Source: Siphonodentalium dalli (Eukaryota; Mollusca; Scaphopoda; Gadilida; Siphonodentaliidae). Taken from it: a DNA stretch of 64,000 bases. Below the pieces are notes generated by a model. That model did not search any database. It saw only the letters and a list, made by a program, of their open reading frames with translations, and was not told where the DNA came from. Made by a program: the position numbers and the translations under genes. Positions 50,439 through 62,100 of this stretch are shown piece by piece. The stretch spans positions 274,563,614-274,627,613 of the forward strand of contig CP136064.1 of NCBI GenBank assembly GCA_032622095.1, written 5' to 3'. Position 1 is the stretch's first letter, and each line of letters opens with the position of its first letter.

Positions 50439-53369
50439 TAAAAAATACAAAATAAAGTCACATTTCTCAACCAGTACCAAACAGCATAAACTGATCTAGA
50501 AGATATTAGTGAAAAAACGTCATATTTTCAACTTCCGGCGACCATATTGGTAGTCATCTTGGATGTGGAGTTTCAATTTTGCGCTATAAAAGTGGCATTA
50601 TATCTTAACTTACATTTTTCTTGATTTTCCCGATATAATTTGCATCAAACTGACTTAGGGCCTAGTCTGAAAAACGTTGGCCATGATGGACGCCATATTG
50701 TCTGGAGTCTACACGGCGACTTTTTTTTCTTGTAAACATTGCTTAAAAGTTGAAGGACATAATAAGGAACAAAATGAATGGGGTCAAGTTACGTCCCAGG
50801 GGGTGCAAGGGTACCCCTATTAGCGCCCGGACTACCAGTATTTGGAAAAGATATTCGTATTGGCCTGTATTCACTATTTTTCAATTATATCAACTTCTGA
50901 AACAGGTTAAACTGTCAATTAAACTAAAGGAGATACTTTACCAGTCACATGAGTGATATCAGCAGGGTTTTATACCAACATTATGGAATTTGGAGGTTGG
51001 TATAAAACAAATTGGAAGTAAAACAAATATTGTTTTTTGTGTAGGTCCCCGAAAATGCCAGATGCAATATAGCGACAAATACCTTCCTATTATTTTGTTT
51101 ACATTACCCCTGGATCAGGAGTGATTTCTTTTGATTATTTGGTGTACTGGAACCATAACGTCAGGACAAAATCACGCAAAATTATGGATCTCATGAATTA
51201 ATTAAACTTCCCTGAATCAACAGAAAGATGAACTTTAGATCACAATTAATGTGTACTGGTCAATATGTAATCAATGAAGATCACGTCATATAAATATAGT
51301 TACTTTGATATTGGAGGAACCTATACAATGAAACCCATTCGGAAGACGAAACACTGATATGAGTATAATATATACATGTGGTATTCTTCCGTAAAATAGC
51401 TGAAAAATATACCGATAGGGATTGACAATTTGGAGCATTAGTCTCATATAATCACTTAGTTAATGATGTAATAGACTACCGTGGTATGCATATGCATATG
51501 TATAAGCTGCAGGAAGTGTATTTTCAAGTAAAGTGAGTGTTTACTTAGTGAATCGAACCAGGATTAAATTAAACAAATGGTGTTGCATAATACCACCAAG
51601 ACACTCTAAACATCCGCCCCACACATCCCACTCTATCCAAAATGGTCACCGTCCAGAGGGATCCAAATTAGTCAAGGGGCCAAGAAATGTCATGGGTTTC
51701 CTAGTTTGGATCAGGTGTGTTGTGTGGAAATAGTGCAACCCTACAACACCCTTTATTTGATCTAAATCGGTCAAAGGAATAAGGAATTGCATGTGTCCCC
51801 TAATTGGACTCCTCTGGACGGCGGACATTTTGAATCTGGGCGGGTATATGCAAAGAGTGTCATGTGGCCTACTTTACATCATGCACCATTTAATTGAACG
51901 AAATATAAGATTTTCGAATAAGGAATATAGTCATGCACCTTCGTCGTATACGTTGAGTCAAGCTGAAAATGGCGGCCATTTTTAAAATGTGGCAGTCAAT
52001 TTGAATCTGTCAACCATTATGATTGGTTTGTCAGAATAAAATGTTCAGTCTTCACATTGACCATGCATGCCAAATGTCCTGTTCGCATCACAAAGTGAAC
52101 GATTCTGTTAATATTAATGTTGACACTTAGCCGCTCTAACATTAAGGCATATGCAGGAAGGCAGTGAAATTCAATGAAATTGATGAAAAGTTGTGCAAAT
52201 ATCAACTTAATGATATGTCGTTGTGTTGTCTTTGTTATGTTCCTGTCATGACCAGTTTGAACCAGTTATCCTTCAAAATATTAGTAGAGAGAACCGACTC
52301 GATCGAGAGAACCCACACAGACTACATTTTTAGACTTTGCTATGATCCGCACAACGTAATTTTTGTTAGTATCACGTTCTTCGGGATCACAGATTGAGAG
52401 AGACATGGAAAAATGAATTGAATTATCACCTAGATGGCTCAACAATTGAGTTTCACATGTCAGAATCTCCTGAAAATGTTTATTTTTAATCAGAAGAAAT
52501 CGTAAACATTCATTCTTGAACCATCACAAACCTGCAGTATAATGACTTACGGTGTAACAGTTCCTACATAGTCGTTTACATCAGAAATATAAACGACTTT
52601 ATTATGCATTTATAGACAAATAATTTACTTCATCTTCTGTTCTGTCTGTTTTGTTTTCGAAAACCTGATATTTAATGCCTTGAAATGTAGGTTTATAAAA
52701 CTTATGTTGCTGTAGTTGTGAGACTTGCATAATCCGTAATCGTTCCCAAACCCCATTCCGATTTATATAATTGTTTAATATTATTTTGGGTTCCAAGGCG
52801 CATGACAAGGCTATGTGCTTTTTGTTAACCTCGTGCAGTTATTACCAACGAGATGCATGTGGCAGAATAATGACATTATGTGCTTAATGTTGTTCTCATG
52901 CAGTTAATTTGTTTAAATATCTGGATTCTGATCGATGAGTATTTCCTTGTTCTCAAAGAAATGAAACTACACATCAATGCTTATCCAGTCATTAACTGGT
53001 TAAGGCTGCATGCCATAATTATATTCAAATGAGTTGGACTCATAACTCAGACACAGCATATTTTACTGGGTCTACACAGAAACTAAATATAGAAAAAAAT
53101 GGTGAACATATCTTGATTCATGGAAATTTCCTAGTAATCATTTAATATGAAGCATCAATGTTGCACTAATAACTCCACACATGTATGTAGCGGAACCACC
53201 ATCGATTACATTCCCAATAGAATCAAGTGGGAATTGCCCAACAAAGCCATGGCAGGCAATTAACACTCGAAATGCTGACATCACGATATGTTTTGCGATC
53301 AAGCAAACCAGCCAGTACCGTCTTGGGTGATTTTAGTGGCCAAAACATTGATATGGGTTCACATGAAAA
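50439..53369 (+). other. Gene-free spacer
   Basis: No coding region recognised. Contains 'gaccatattggtagtcatcttgga'-type sequence at 50540 and a block at 51590-51850 ('tccaaaatggtcaccgtccagagggatccaa', 'ctggacggcggacattttgaatctggg') that recurs, diverged, at 55860-56230. Confidence 0.5.
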
Positions 53370-53406
53370 CCCGCCCACGCATGGGCGGGGCTGCGGCCGC
53401 GGCCGC
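53370..53406. other. GC-rich hairpin followed by overlapping NotI palindromes
   Basis: CCCGCCCA / TGGGCGGG forms an 8-bp stem with a 4-nt loop (53370-53389), followed by GCGGCCGCGGCCGC (53393-53406). Strong compositional outlier in AT-rich DNA; role unknown. Confidence 0.7.
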
Positions 53407-53539
53407 GTTGAAGTGTCGCTATTAACCCATAACTTTCCAGAATTTCAATATTGTCGCAATATATATATATATTGTGTCTCATGAAAACCCATGCACGCCA
53501 TTTCTTGTGTGGAAGTTAATTTTAATGTACACTCAGCCT

Positions 53540-54070
53540 TGTTGGGACGTGACGATATATGTGGTTGGGTGTGTGCAGTTATAGTGCACGGAGACACCGT
53601 CGTGTCTGTTTGAACACGTAACGTGCACGTTTTCATGTAGGTACGCGGTGAACACTATATATGCATTTTCTCAATGTCGTGTGTAGGGACGCGGCGATAG
53701 CGGGTTGGGATGTACGTGATTATATTGCATGGCACAATGTCGGTCTATTTGGATATTTCATGTGTACGTTATCAAAGCTGGTAACAAGGACGCGGCGACA
53801 GGTGGTTGATGTGCACGAACTCTCATATTATATGGGACACTATCGGGTCTGTTTGAAAATGACATGCACATGCTCTCAAACTGGTCAAACGTATGGACGT
53901 GGCGACATGGGGTTGGGTGTACGTACTTATATTGCATGGGATACACTCGGGTCATGTGTATATTCCAAGGCAGGTCACATGGACCTCTCAGATGGGGTTG
54001 GTGGTGTGGACCGGGTACTTATATTGCATGGGACACTGTCGGGTCTATTTGAACAGTTCGTGTGTATGAT
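53540..54070 (+). repeat. Degenerate tandem repeat, about 120 bp x 4-5
   Basis: Unit with GGACGCGGCGACAGGTGGTT, 'gtacgtacttatattgcatggga', 'cactgtcgggtctgtttgaa' and 'atgtgcacgttctcaaa'-like tracts. Confidence 0.8.
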
Positions 54071-54639
54071 CTCATGACTGGTCTCTTAACTGCATGCCCT
54101 TTGACCCAGACTGAAATTTCCAAGTTTAAGTATCACCCCTCCGCTTTGGTTGAAATCTTCCAACATATGCAGCAAGTTTTAATTGTTGGACATTTCCGAC
54201 CTGTTAACACCACATATGGACGCTCTACATATTACATCTTTCATCCGGTTAAACTGATTTATTGTTTAAAAAACATGACCGCCATCAATTTGGCTATCTT
54301 AAATTTCTACATATGATTTCATTGAAACTGCAGCCGTCATTTATGAGCGGAGTATTCGAAATATTTGCAACATTATCGTCTCTATATGGGAGCTATCGAA
54401 TTTTAATGTTTAGATGAAAAACATTGCCATGGGCAGCATTCGTTGATTTGTATCATTAATTCCTTTGGCGCTCACTACAATAAAAATCTTTCATTAGATC
54501 AAAATTGTTTCAACCACCCTTATCATCAATATTTATCTCACTGTCAACACAAAATCACCCAACACAAATTGAATATCATAATTATACTATAATTATAATC
54601 CAGTGCAGTTATGAGAAAATAGTGGCAAACCTCAAACTA

Positions 54640-54960
54640 ATTGCAAAATGTTTCTTTGCGGGAATAAGTCTATTAACCCATTATAAACAACATACAAAAA
54701 ATAAAAAAGGATCAAGAAATGCGAAATTGATAAAGTTTTTGAAATAAATTTGACAAAAGTTGGTAAAATACTCAGTTTATGCCTTTTCAAGGATGTTTAT
54801 AAAAACTCCATTTCACAAGTCCTTCAAGTTATATATTCATTTTGTAGAGTACACAATTCCGAGCAGCAAACATTTTCTATTACGTTGAGAGTATTTTTCG
54901 AAATATGTGCCTCCAAAATTGGGAGTTTGTCCAATTGCGGAGCCTCAATTTCTAAGAATT
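54640..54960 (+). repeat. Left arm of a long diverged inverted repeat
   Basis: Reverse-complement partner of 56580-56910. Shared tracts: 'aaataaatttg(a/t)caaaa(g/t)ttggtaaaatact', 'ttttcaa(g)gatgtttataaa', 'tgcctccaaaattgggag' and 'gagcctcaatttct'. An inserted stretch (54961-55535) separates it from a further matching block, 'gaaactgactccaaatttgaa' (55541-55561). Confidence 0.75.
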
Positions 54961-55705
54961 AGCTAAAATCCATATACATTTAGATGGTCTAGTATTTCAA
55001 AAACTAGATAAAAATGAAATGATATCTTGCCGTTGTATTAATTTGCTCACTAGATTGTGCACAAAAATTATTACTTTGTGCATCTATGATCGAGAAGACA
55101 AATATGTTGTTAAACAAAATGAGTGTTCCATTGTATAGCCAAATTTGCCTTGTGATACAGACCTGGCATGATGAAATACCATATTTGAAGTCATAAAACT
55201 CAATAAATTGATATCCATTTGCCCTGTATTTCTAAAAACCTCTTAAGTATCCTAGGTTAAATACACTGTGTTGGAATTGCTAAACACATTTGTGCCAAAA
55301 CAACTTATGGCCCTATGAATCCTTAGTATTGACTATGTTCCAAAAAATGACATGTTGAGACTGTTTCTGTGTGTTTTTGTCCATTTTAAAAGCTATTGTT
55401 GTGCACAAATAGTAAAAACAATTAACACAATTGGTGTTTAATGTGCAAAATCATTTGAACACTCCTAAAACACTTATGTTTGAAAATAAATAGGATTACA
55501 TTGATTAAGCCAATCAACATATTTCACATTATTTTTCAAGAAACTGACTCCAAATTTGAACGTTGATAATGGGGTAGGTGTAATCACAAAATGCTATGAT
55601 CTTGTCACCCTATTCTAGTCATTGCAGACAAAAGTTGTTTTATTCCAGTTTGTGCAGATTATTGTTTTATAATAACAACTTTAGTACTTTAGTGGAAGTA
55701 TATTT

Positions 55706-56500
55706 TACGGTGGCTGGTTTAGGACATGGGAATTTTTTGTTTTCGAAATAACTAATTCGTGGCAACGAAATAACTAATTCGTGGCCACGAAATAACTAAT
55801 TGACTAATATAGATCAAATAAAGGGTATTGTACGGTGGCTCGCAAAGCAAGCTACATTTTCATACCTTCAACCCACCTCGAGCGAAAATGGTAACTGATC
55901 AGAGGGGTCCATATATGGTACCCTTGCAACCCCCCCCCCCCCCCACATTTTAGGTCGAATAAAGTGTGTTGTAATGTAATCCCTGAGACAAACTAAATAT
56001 TCACCCGCTTTCACCCTCCGCGATCCAAAATGGCCGTCCCAGATGGGTTCAAATATGGGACCTATACAATTTATCGGCCCCTTAACCGTTTGATGTGGTA
56101 TAATGGGTGTTGTAGTGTGGCCCCCAATATATACTGCATGTCGTGGGTGCCCTTTGTGACCACACCCCCCTGGACGGCGGCGACTTTGGATCGGGTTGGT
56201 GAAAGGGGTGATTACTTAATTTGTTTTACGGGTCACCCTACAACACCCTTCATCTCACATCGCCGTGGCTCATGCCAAGATGGTGGACAACTACAACCAG
56301 ATCATTTATATCCGCTTCCATTACAACAATGGGTCTGACGATCGTATATCACGATTAGTTATTTCGTGGCCACGAATTAGTATTTCGTGGCGACGAATTA
56401 GTTATTTCGTGGCCACGAATTAGTTATTTCGTGGTCACGAATTAGTATTTCGTGGCCACGATATAAAAAAAAATTCCCATGTCCTAAACCAGCCACCGTA
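55706..56500. mobile_element. Element with long subrepeat-bearing inverted ends
   Basis: Outer ends TACGGTGGCTGGTTTAGGAC then ATGGGAATTTTTT, inverted at 56468-56500. Inside both ends are tandem CGAAATAACTAATTCGTGGC units (3 at the left, 5 or more at the right, inverted), so each end can fold. The centre (55830-56340) holds diverged 'aaaatggccgtcccagatgggttcaa' blocks. No credible coding sequence. It is nested between the arms of the 54640/56910 inverted repeat. Confidence 0.75.
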
Positions 56501-56579
56501 ATATTTAGAACTTTATGGGCATGTTATATAGAACAATCCCGAATTAACAAAATAATTTTTCCGATATTCAAATTTGGAG

Positions 56580-56910
56580 TCAGTTTCCAGAAAAAATGGA
56601 ATTTTGAGAAATTGAGGCTCTGAAATTAGATAAGCTCCCAATTTTGGAGGCAAATAACTCGACAAATACGGAACGTATATGGGAAAGATTTTCTGTTCTG
56701 TGTTCAGAATGTTCTACTCTACAAACTGGATATACAAATGGAAGGCCTCGTGAAATAATATTTTTTATAAACATTCTTGAAAAGCCATAAATTTAGTATT
56801 TTACCAAATTTTGACAAATTTATTTCACAAAATTCACACATTTATCAATTTCGCCTTTCTTGATTATTTTTTATTTTTAGTATGTTGTTTGTGATAGGTT
56901 AATGTACTTA
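56580..56910 (-). repeat. Right arm of a long diverged inverted repeat
   Basis: Partner of 54640-54960. Short conceptual translations of the two arms resemble each other (both contain ASKIGSLSN), but this follows from nucleotide similarity and neither arm has a substantial frame. Confidence 0.75.
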
Positions 56911-57294
56911 TTCCCAATGAGAAACTTTGTGTTGCAATTAGCTTGAGCCTTGAGGTGAACCCATAAATGCACTGGAATTTTAACATAATACTAAAGTTCT
57001 GATGTTGCCATCGATATAATTGCTCTAAGCTCTTAAGTCACTGCGAGTGTGATAAATAGATATATTAAATTTATAATACTTTCCAAATATACGTGATTAA
57101 ATCTTGTAAAATAGTTCACGGGCGATCTGATGCCTGCATCTTTTTTTCTTGTATACTATATATATCCCGACGGGGGTTTAGTTCCAGGTATATGCTATGG
57201 GGTGCTGCTCTTAGTGCTCTGCGGGCTACCATGTATTCTGGATAGAGTCTGTCGTCTGAGCCAGCACTATGGGATGCTCCTGCAGCGCGCGATT

Positions 57295-57400
57295 GTATAC
57301 CAGTCTCTCATTTGCTCAGAGATGCTGTTACTTCTCGGCGTACCCAGTCTCTCATTTAATCAGAGATGCTGTTACTTCTCGACGGCGAACCAGTCTCTCG
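57295..57400 (+). repeat. Tandem repeat, about 46 bp x 2.5, upstream of MHC-2
   Basis: ACCAGTCTCTCATTTGCTCA, GAGATGCTGTTACTTCTCG repeats twice plus a partial third copy. It lies 200-300 bp upstream of the candidate promoter in a locally GC-richer stretch (57170-57600). Confidence 0.8.
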
Positions 57401-57598
57401 TTTGGTTGGATGGAGAAGCTGCTGAATCGCGACGGGGTGCCAGTCTGGCGATGGGTTATCGTCACGTGTGGACACACAGCCATGCTGCCCTTATTAATAG
57501 TCTTTATTGAATTGGCACCACGTACATTAATCAATTCCAACCACGTGCCTGACCAGATTCCCGGGGTATATACAAGTATAATGACCACGTACTCGAGG

Positions 57599-57635
57599 TA
57601 TATATACTGGGTGTCTTGGCGACTCATCATCAGTC
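57599..57635 (+). promoter_or_regulatory. Candidate MHC-2 core promoter (TATA box and initiator)
   Basis: TATATA at 57599-57604 is followed by TCAGTC at 57630-57635, matching the invertebrate initiator consensus TCAGTY, with +1 A at 57632 (TATA about 33 nt upstream). An alternative TCATCA start is at 57624. E-box CACGTG sites lie at 57542 and 57471. A good donor (GAAG/GTAGGT at 57656) follows within 25 nt. Inferred from motifs and spacing only. Confidence 0.4.
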
Positions 57636-57655
57636 TCATCGCGGACAAACTGAAG
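57632..57655 (+). other. Candidate noncoding leader exon of MHC-2
   Basis: About 24 nt from the putative initiator to the donor GAAG/GTAGGT at 57656. Splicing to the acceptor tttttcag at 58918 would give a two-exon 5' UTR, a common arrangement in muscle myosin genes. No transcript evidence. Confidence 0.33.
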
Positions 57656-58139
57656 GTAGGTCTACTTTTTCCATCAGTGATTGATGTGAACGTTCATCTC
57701 AACCACTCATAACTTCTTCTCAAGTCACCCCTATATTTTATCCACGAATAATGCCGACATGATGCTGGATAAAATGTGACGTATGAAGGCGCTACTCCAG
57801 TATCACTTTATTAACATTATTAATTGATAGTATATATACCTTTTTAAATCAGTTGTTTCAACAAAACTCTTCTAATACCACTGAAATTCGAGGAACGTGG
57901 CCAAGAATGAATTATTTTCGACTTCGCAATGGGGATTTGATTTGTTCCAAAATGCCGTAACTTCTATATAAATGCCATGTTTCGCTGTTTTTTTATAGGG
58001 AAATTCGTATCCTAAAATGCCGTATTGTTAATTCTAGAATGTCCTATTTTTTATTTTCGAAACCGTTCCTGATAGGATAATTCTGATTGGATTATTTTGA
58101 TCTCCGGAACGTGACGTAACCCTGTCTATAATAAATACT

Positions 58140-58215
58140 CTTTGACGAGTAGTTGTCACTTAGTAAATGTTCAGATAATAAGTTCAGGAACGTATTATCT
58201 GAACATTTTCCTCCA
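58140..58215. repeat. Foldback-like repeat with 16-bp perfect inverted arms
   Basis: AAATGTTCAGATAATA (58165-58180) and TATTATCTGAACATTT (58193-58208) in the intron before the MHC-2 coding start. Member of the family seen at 9745, 13780, 29100 and 31300. Confidence 0.7.
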
Positions 58216-58918
58216 ATAAATAGGACTCCTTCTGTACTGATATTATATGTTGTCTGCTTACTTTTCCCGAAATCCCTCGAGGTGAATAATACATCATTCC
58301 AATTTATACTTCAATGTTGTATAGAAAGGATTAATCGATAAATTATTAGAACCCCGAAGATTATGAGTTGTTTGGAAATCGACATGCCTGATGTTGGCCC
58401 ACAATATCATGTATATATATGTTTTGCAGGTACAATATTATAGGTCGACATCTACATGACATACTGGTGTAATAGAGATTTTATACCTTGAAAAATGTTA
58501 ACGAGGTCTTTTAATTTCCCAGCTAGCTTCATTTGTTCACGCAGAAGTCAAATACACGCCCTTTAATGTTACCATATCTGGAATACTCTTTATAGTTTCA
58601 TTCTGAAGAAGAATTCTGAATAAATAGTGACATGAATAATAAGTCCTTTCGCGGCATAGAAAGTCTTAATCAATGTATTTCACGTTTTATTGAATTATTC
58701 TGATTATGATAACCAAACCGCGGCCCGGATTACATACGTGCGAAACCAGCGATTATTATAAAGTACAATTTGTGGCTCCAAGTCGCCATATTTTGGATTT
58801 AAAGTTAACGGCGTTTTTTTTTAAATCAACGCTAAATTAGCTGGGTACATTAACATCGACATTTTAAGCAGGATCAGATGAACAGGAATTATCTCTAAAA
58901 AAGACCATTGTTTTTCAG

Positions 58919-59172
58919 CATCCGCCATTTCTGATTGTCTACTTATTTCGACGACGCCTACTCTTATACTGAATCGAACCATGTCTCAGAATTTCGCTAG
59001 CGACCCGGACTTCCAGTATCTGGCTGTGGACCGTAAGAAGCTTCTCGCGGAACAGAAACCATACGACGCCAAGAAAACCTGCTGGGTCCCGGATCAGAAG
59101 GAGGGGTTCATACGGGCGGAGATAGAGAGCGATGGTGGTGTCACGGTAACCGTGAAGACGGCCAAAAATGAG
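58919..59172 (+). CDS. MHC-2 exon with start codon
   Basis: Acceptor tttttcag at 58918, 62 nt of 5' UTR, then ATG at 58981 and 64 codons to donor gtaaac at 59173. Protein [20 protein letters not shown], then [20 protein letters not shown]. The start is chosen because the [13 protein letters not shown] motif lies eight residues in, as in molluscan myosins, and the upstream context ATCGAACC has no in-frame ATG. WVPD..EGF begins the SH3-like domain. Coding portion 58981-59172. Confidence 0.95.
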
Positions 59173-62100
59173 GTAAACGATTACGGGTTTTAGATACTTT
59201 TGCTGACAATGCCGTGAATCACTAATCTAGGAAATTTTGATGTTCTGCCCGGATTTTAGAACATTGAAAAATAAGGCAGGTGATATATTTCTAAGTTATA
59301 TAAATACCTACGTAATTTAATTGATTACCCGGGGGAAATTTTATGCTTATAAGCGAATCAAAGCGAACTCGGCTCAAATAAGCCGTCTACATCACACAAT
59401 TTAGAGCTGGACATCACCTACTGTGACATGTTGCATTAAGTCTCGTACGTTAACTAAGAAATATATTACCTATTATTTTCCAATGTAATGAAGTTCAAAA
59501 AGTTCCCAGGTTTTGAACTGGTGGAGTATGATCTATACTGACGTATAGCCAGAGCAGATTTGTGACATGAACTATGACATTTATAGTTGACGTGGGTTGA
59601 ATAAAAATCACGGAGATATATACATGGAATACATTAGACAAATATTACTTTATTACACGTGCAAAGCATAGCAAATTATAACGCAACATGAGGACTATAG
59701 GTATTTTGACGTGGACGAGAAAATATAAATGTACAAATAAATTATCTATTATAAAGAGCGTTTATTTTTGTTGCCGAATACGAGCAATATGAGAGAGCAA
59801 TTTTATTCTATACGCTTTCGTACCCAATTGTAATGTATCACTCAAAACGAACGATGCGAACTTTCGCCACCACCATGTGCTATGTGGGTAATGTTGAAAT
59901 GAATACATTTCATTTTAACCAGCCGTTAACACAGGCAATAGCAATGAACATTCGATGCCAAATCGAGTGGGTGGTCTTTCAATGTGAAACAACATACACA
60001 AATAACACTGCAAATAAGGGAAATTCCACCACGCCATACATGTAAGTGATCTGTGTGTATACAAGGATTCTTCGATTATTCTCGCGTATTTCAGACGAAG
60101 ACGATTAAGAAGGATGAGGTACAACAGATGAATCCGCCGAAATACGAACAGATCAGTGACATGGCGGACATGACGTATCTTAACGAATCATGCGTGCTTC
60201 ATAACCTCAGAGCCCGATACGAGAGCGGTTTTATATATGTGAGTATACTCTAAAACCCGAGGGACAAACCACCCGACATGACTGACATGAGTTATCTGAA
60301 CGAACCAGCTGCACAACTACCTCCCCGAAGTGTAAAATGATCACTCTTCAGATTATACGCAACACTACTTTCGGGAGCCAACTATTGCCTATACATGTAT
60401 ATATTGCCTCCCGCGTTGTGACAATGTATATACATAATCACGAAACAAGTCTACATGGATTACACGCGGTTTCATTTGTTCAAGTACAGAACATCACTCT
60501 GACATCCCGCTACTCAAGCCATTGTATTTATATAAGCACAGAATCCCGAAACATCTCTCCGTGAGCCCGATACAACACTCAACAGTTTTATTTATGCAAG
60601 CAAAATATCCCACCAACCCGACGCACCAGCTTTATGTTTCTAAATACAGACTTCCGTTACTGGCGGTATAATTGTTTTTGCACACCCAAATCAAACTACC
60701 TAATTCCGGAACGTCTCCCTCCAAAACTTGACTATTTCCTTACAGCATCGCTTTGTACTGCCAGCATCGAAGCTAATTCAGCAGAACCAATTAATTTATT
60801 AACGTTATGGCGTACATTATTGCATAGTTTCAACGTATTCAAAGATGAATGTCCAAATAGTTGTCAGCCATTTAATATAATTTTCAGCGTTAATCCGGGT
60901 TACTTTATATGGCTGCACGCCCAGGGCCAGGAAGCAACGTCACCAGTCAAGTCTCGAACCCAAATTGGTGGTGATTTTAAATTTGTTTAAATCATACACA
61001 AAGTTAAAAAAAATTGTCTGATAGGATAAACTATAGTATATGAACGGTGGAAATTCACAACGCACATTCAGAAATAAGTAATTGTTAATAAGTCATATTA
61101 TATAACTGAAGTGTGCATGGAAAATAGGTATGGATTGTGCCCCGATTTAATCATCAAACGCACCTCAACCTGCACATAATCCCTGTCACTCGTAAAAGTA
61201 CTCATAAATAACTCATGCAACACATATCCAGCTCATCCAATGCAAGAGTTCCTGATGCAGCAATCTGATGCGACGGTTTAGATATTACATTAGTAACGTA
61301 GCTTCTGAGCGCTGATGCTAACTCCACACAGAAGACGTCCTATCTCCAAATCAAATTATACATTTTATGTTGCAGACGTTCTATGGTTTGTTCTGTATCG
61401 CCATAATTCCAAAACATAAGACTCCATATCTATACATCCCATTATACATTTTATGTTGCAGACCTACTCTGGTTTGTTCTGTATTGCCATAAATCCGTAC
61501 AGAAGACTCCACATCTGCACATCACATTATACATTTTATGTTGCAGACCTACTCTGGGTTGTTCTGTATAGCCATAAATCCATACAGAAGGCTACCTATC
61601 TACACCGGGAACATCATCGATAAATACCGAGGAAAGAGAAAGACAGAGATGCCACCCCATCTGTTCTCCGTCGCCGACAACGCCTTCCAGTTAATGTTGC
61701 AAGGTAATAGTGACAAAGTTGTCTGTGTGTGATGAACATAAACTATATATTGGATGGTTGTGTGAATGATAGTCTTAGTTTTAAATATATTTATTTATCT
61801 AATTTTATGAACAAGGTATATGACATACAACTATCACAGCCAATGTGATTGGAAGACAAGTGCTATTTTCACTTAAGTGTACCTCATCCCACTGTGAATA
61901 ATAAAGGATTGATAGGTACTATCAGCCGTGTGGTAACGATTCCATTTTTGCTGCAATGTAAACTGACAAATTAGGTAGTGTGTTATGAAAATGCACTAGA
62001 AATATTGGGGGTTTGATTATAAATTGCTTATCATGTGTGACAGCGCCTTCCAATGCACGCACGTCTCTTGTCACTGTGTTCGTACTCAAGCCTACAAATA

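Noticed and set aside
56030-56338. 102-codon open frame
   Set aside because: Lies within repeated 'aaaatggccgtcc' blocks inside a transposon-like element; no recognisable domain.
57130-57510. 126-codon and overlapping 147-codon frames upstream of MHC-2
   Set aside because: They cross a 46-bp tandem repeat and the candidate promoter, overlap each other in different frames and resemble nothing known.
60634-60990. 118-codon open frame in an MHC-2 intron
   Set aside because: Crosses the start of a dispersed repeat, no recognised domain, and flanking exons splice past it in frame.
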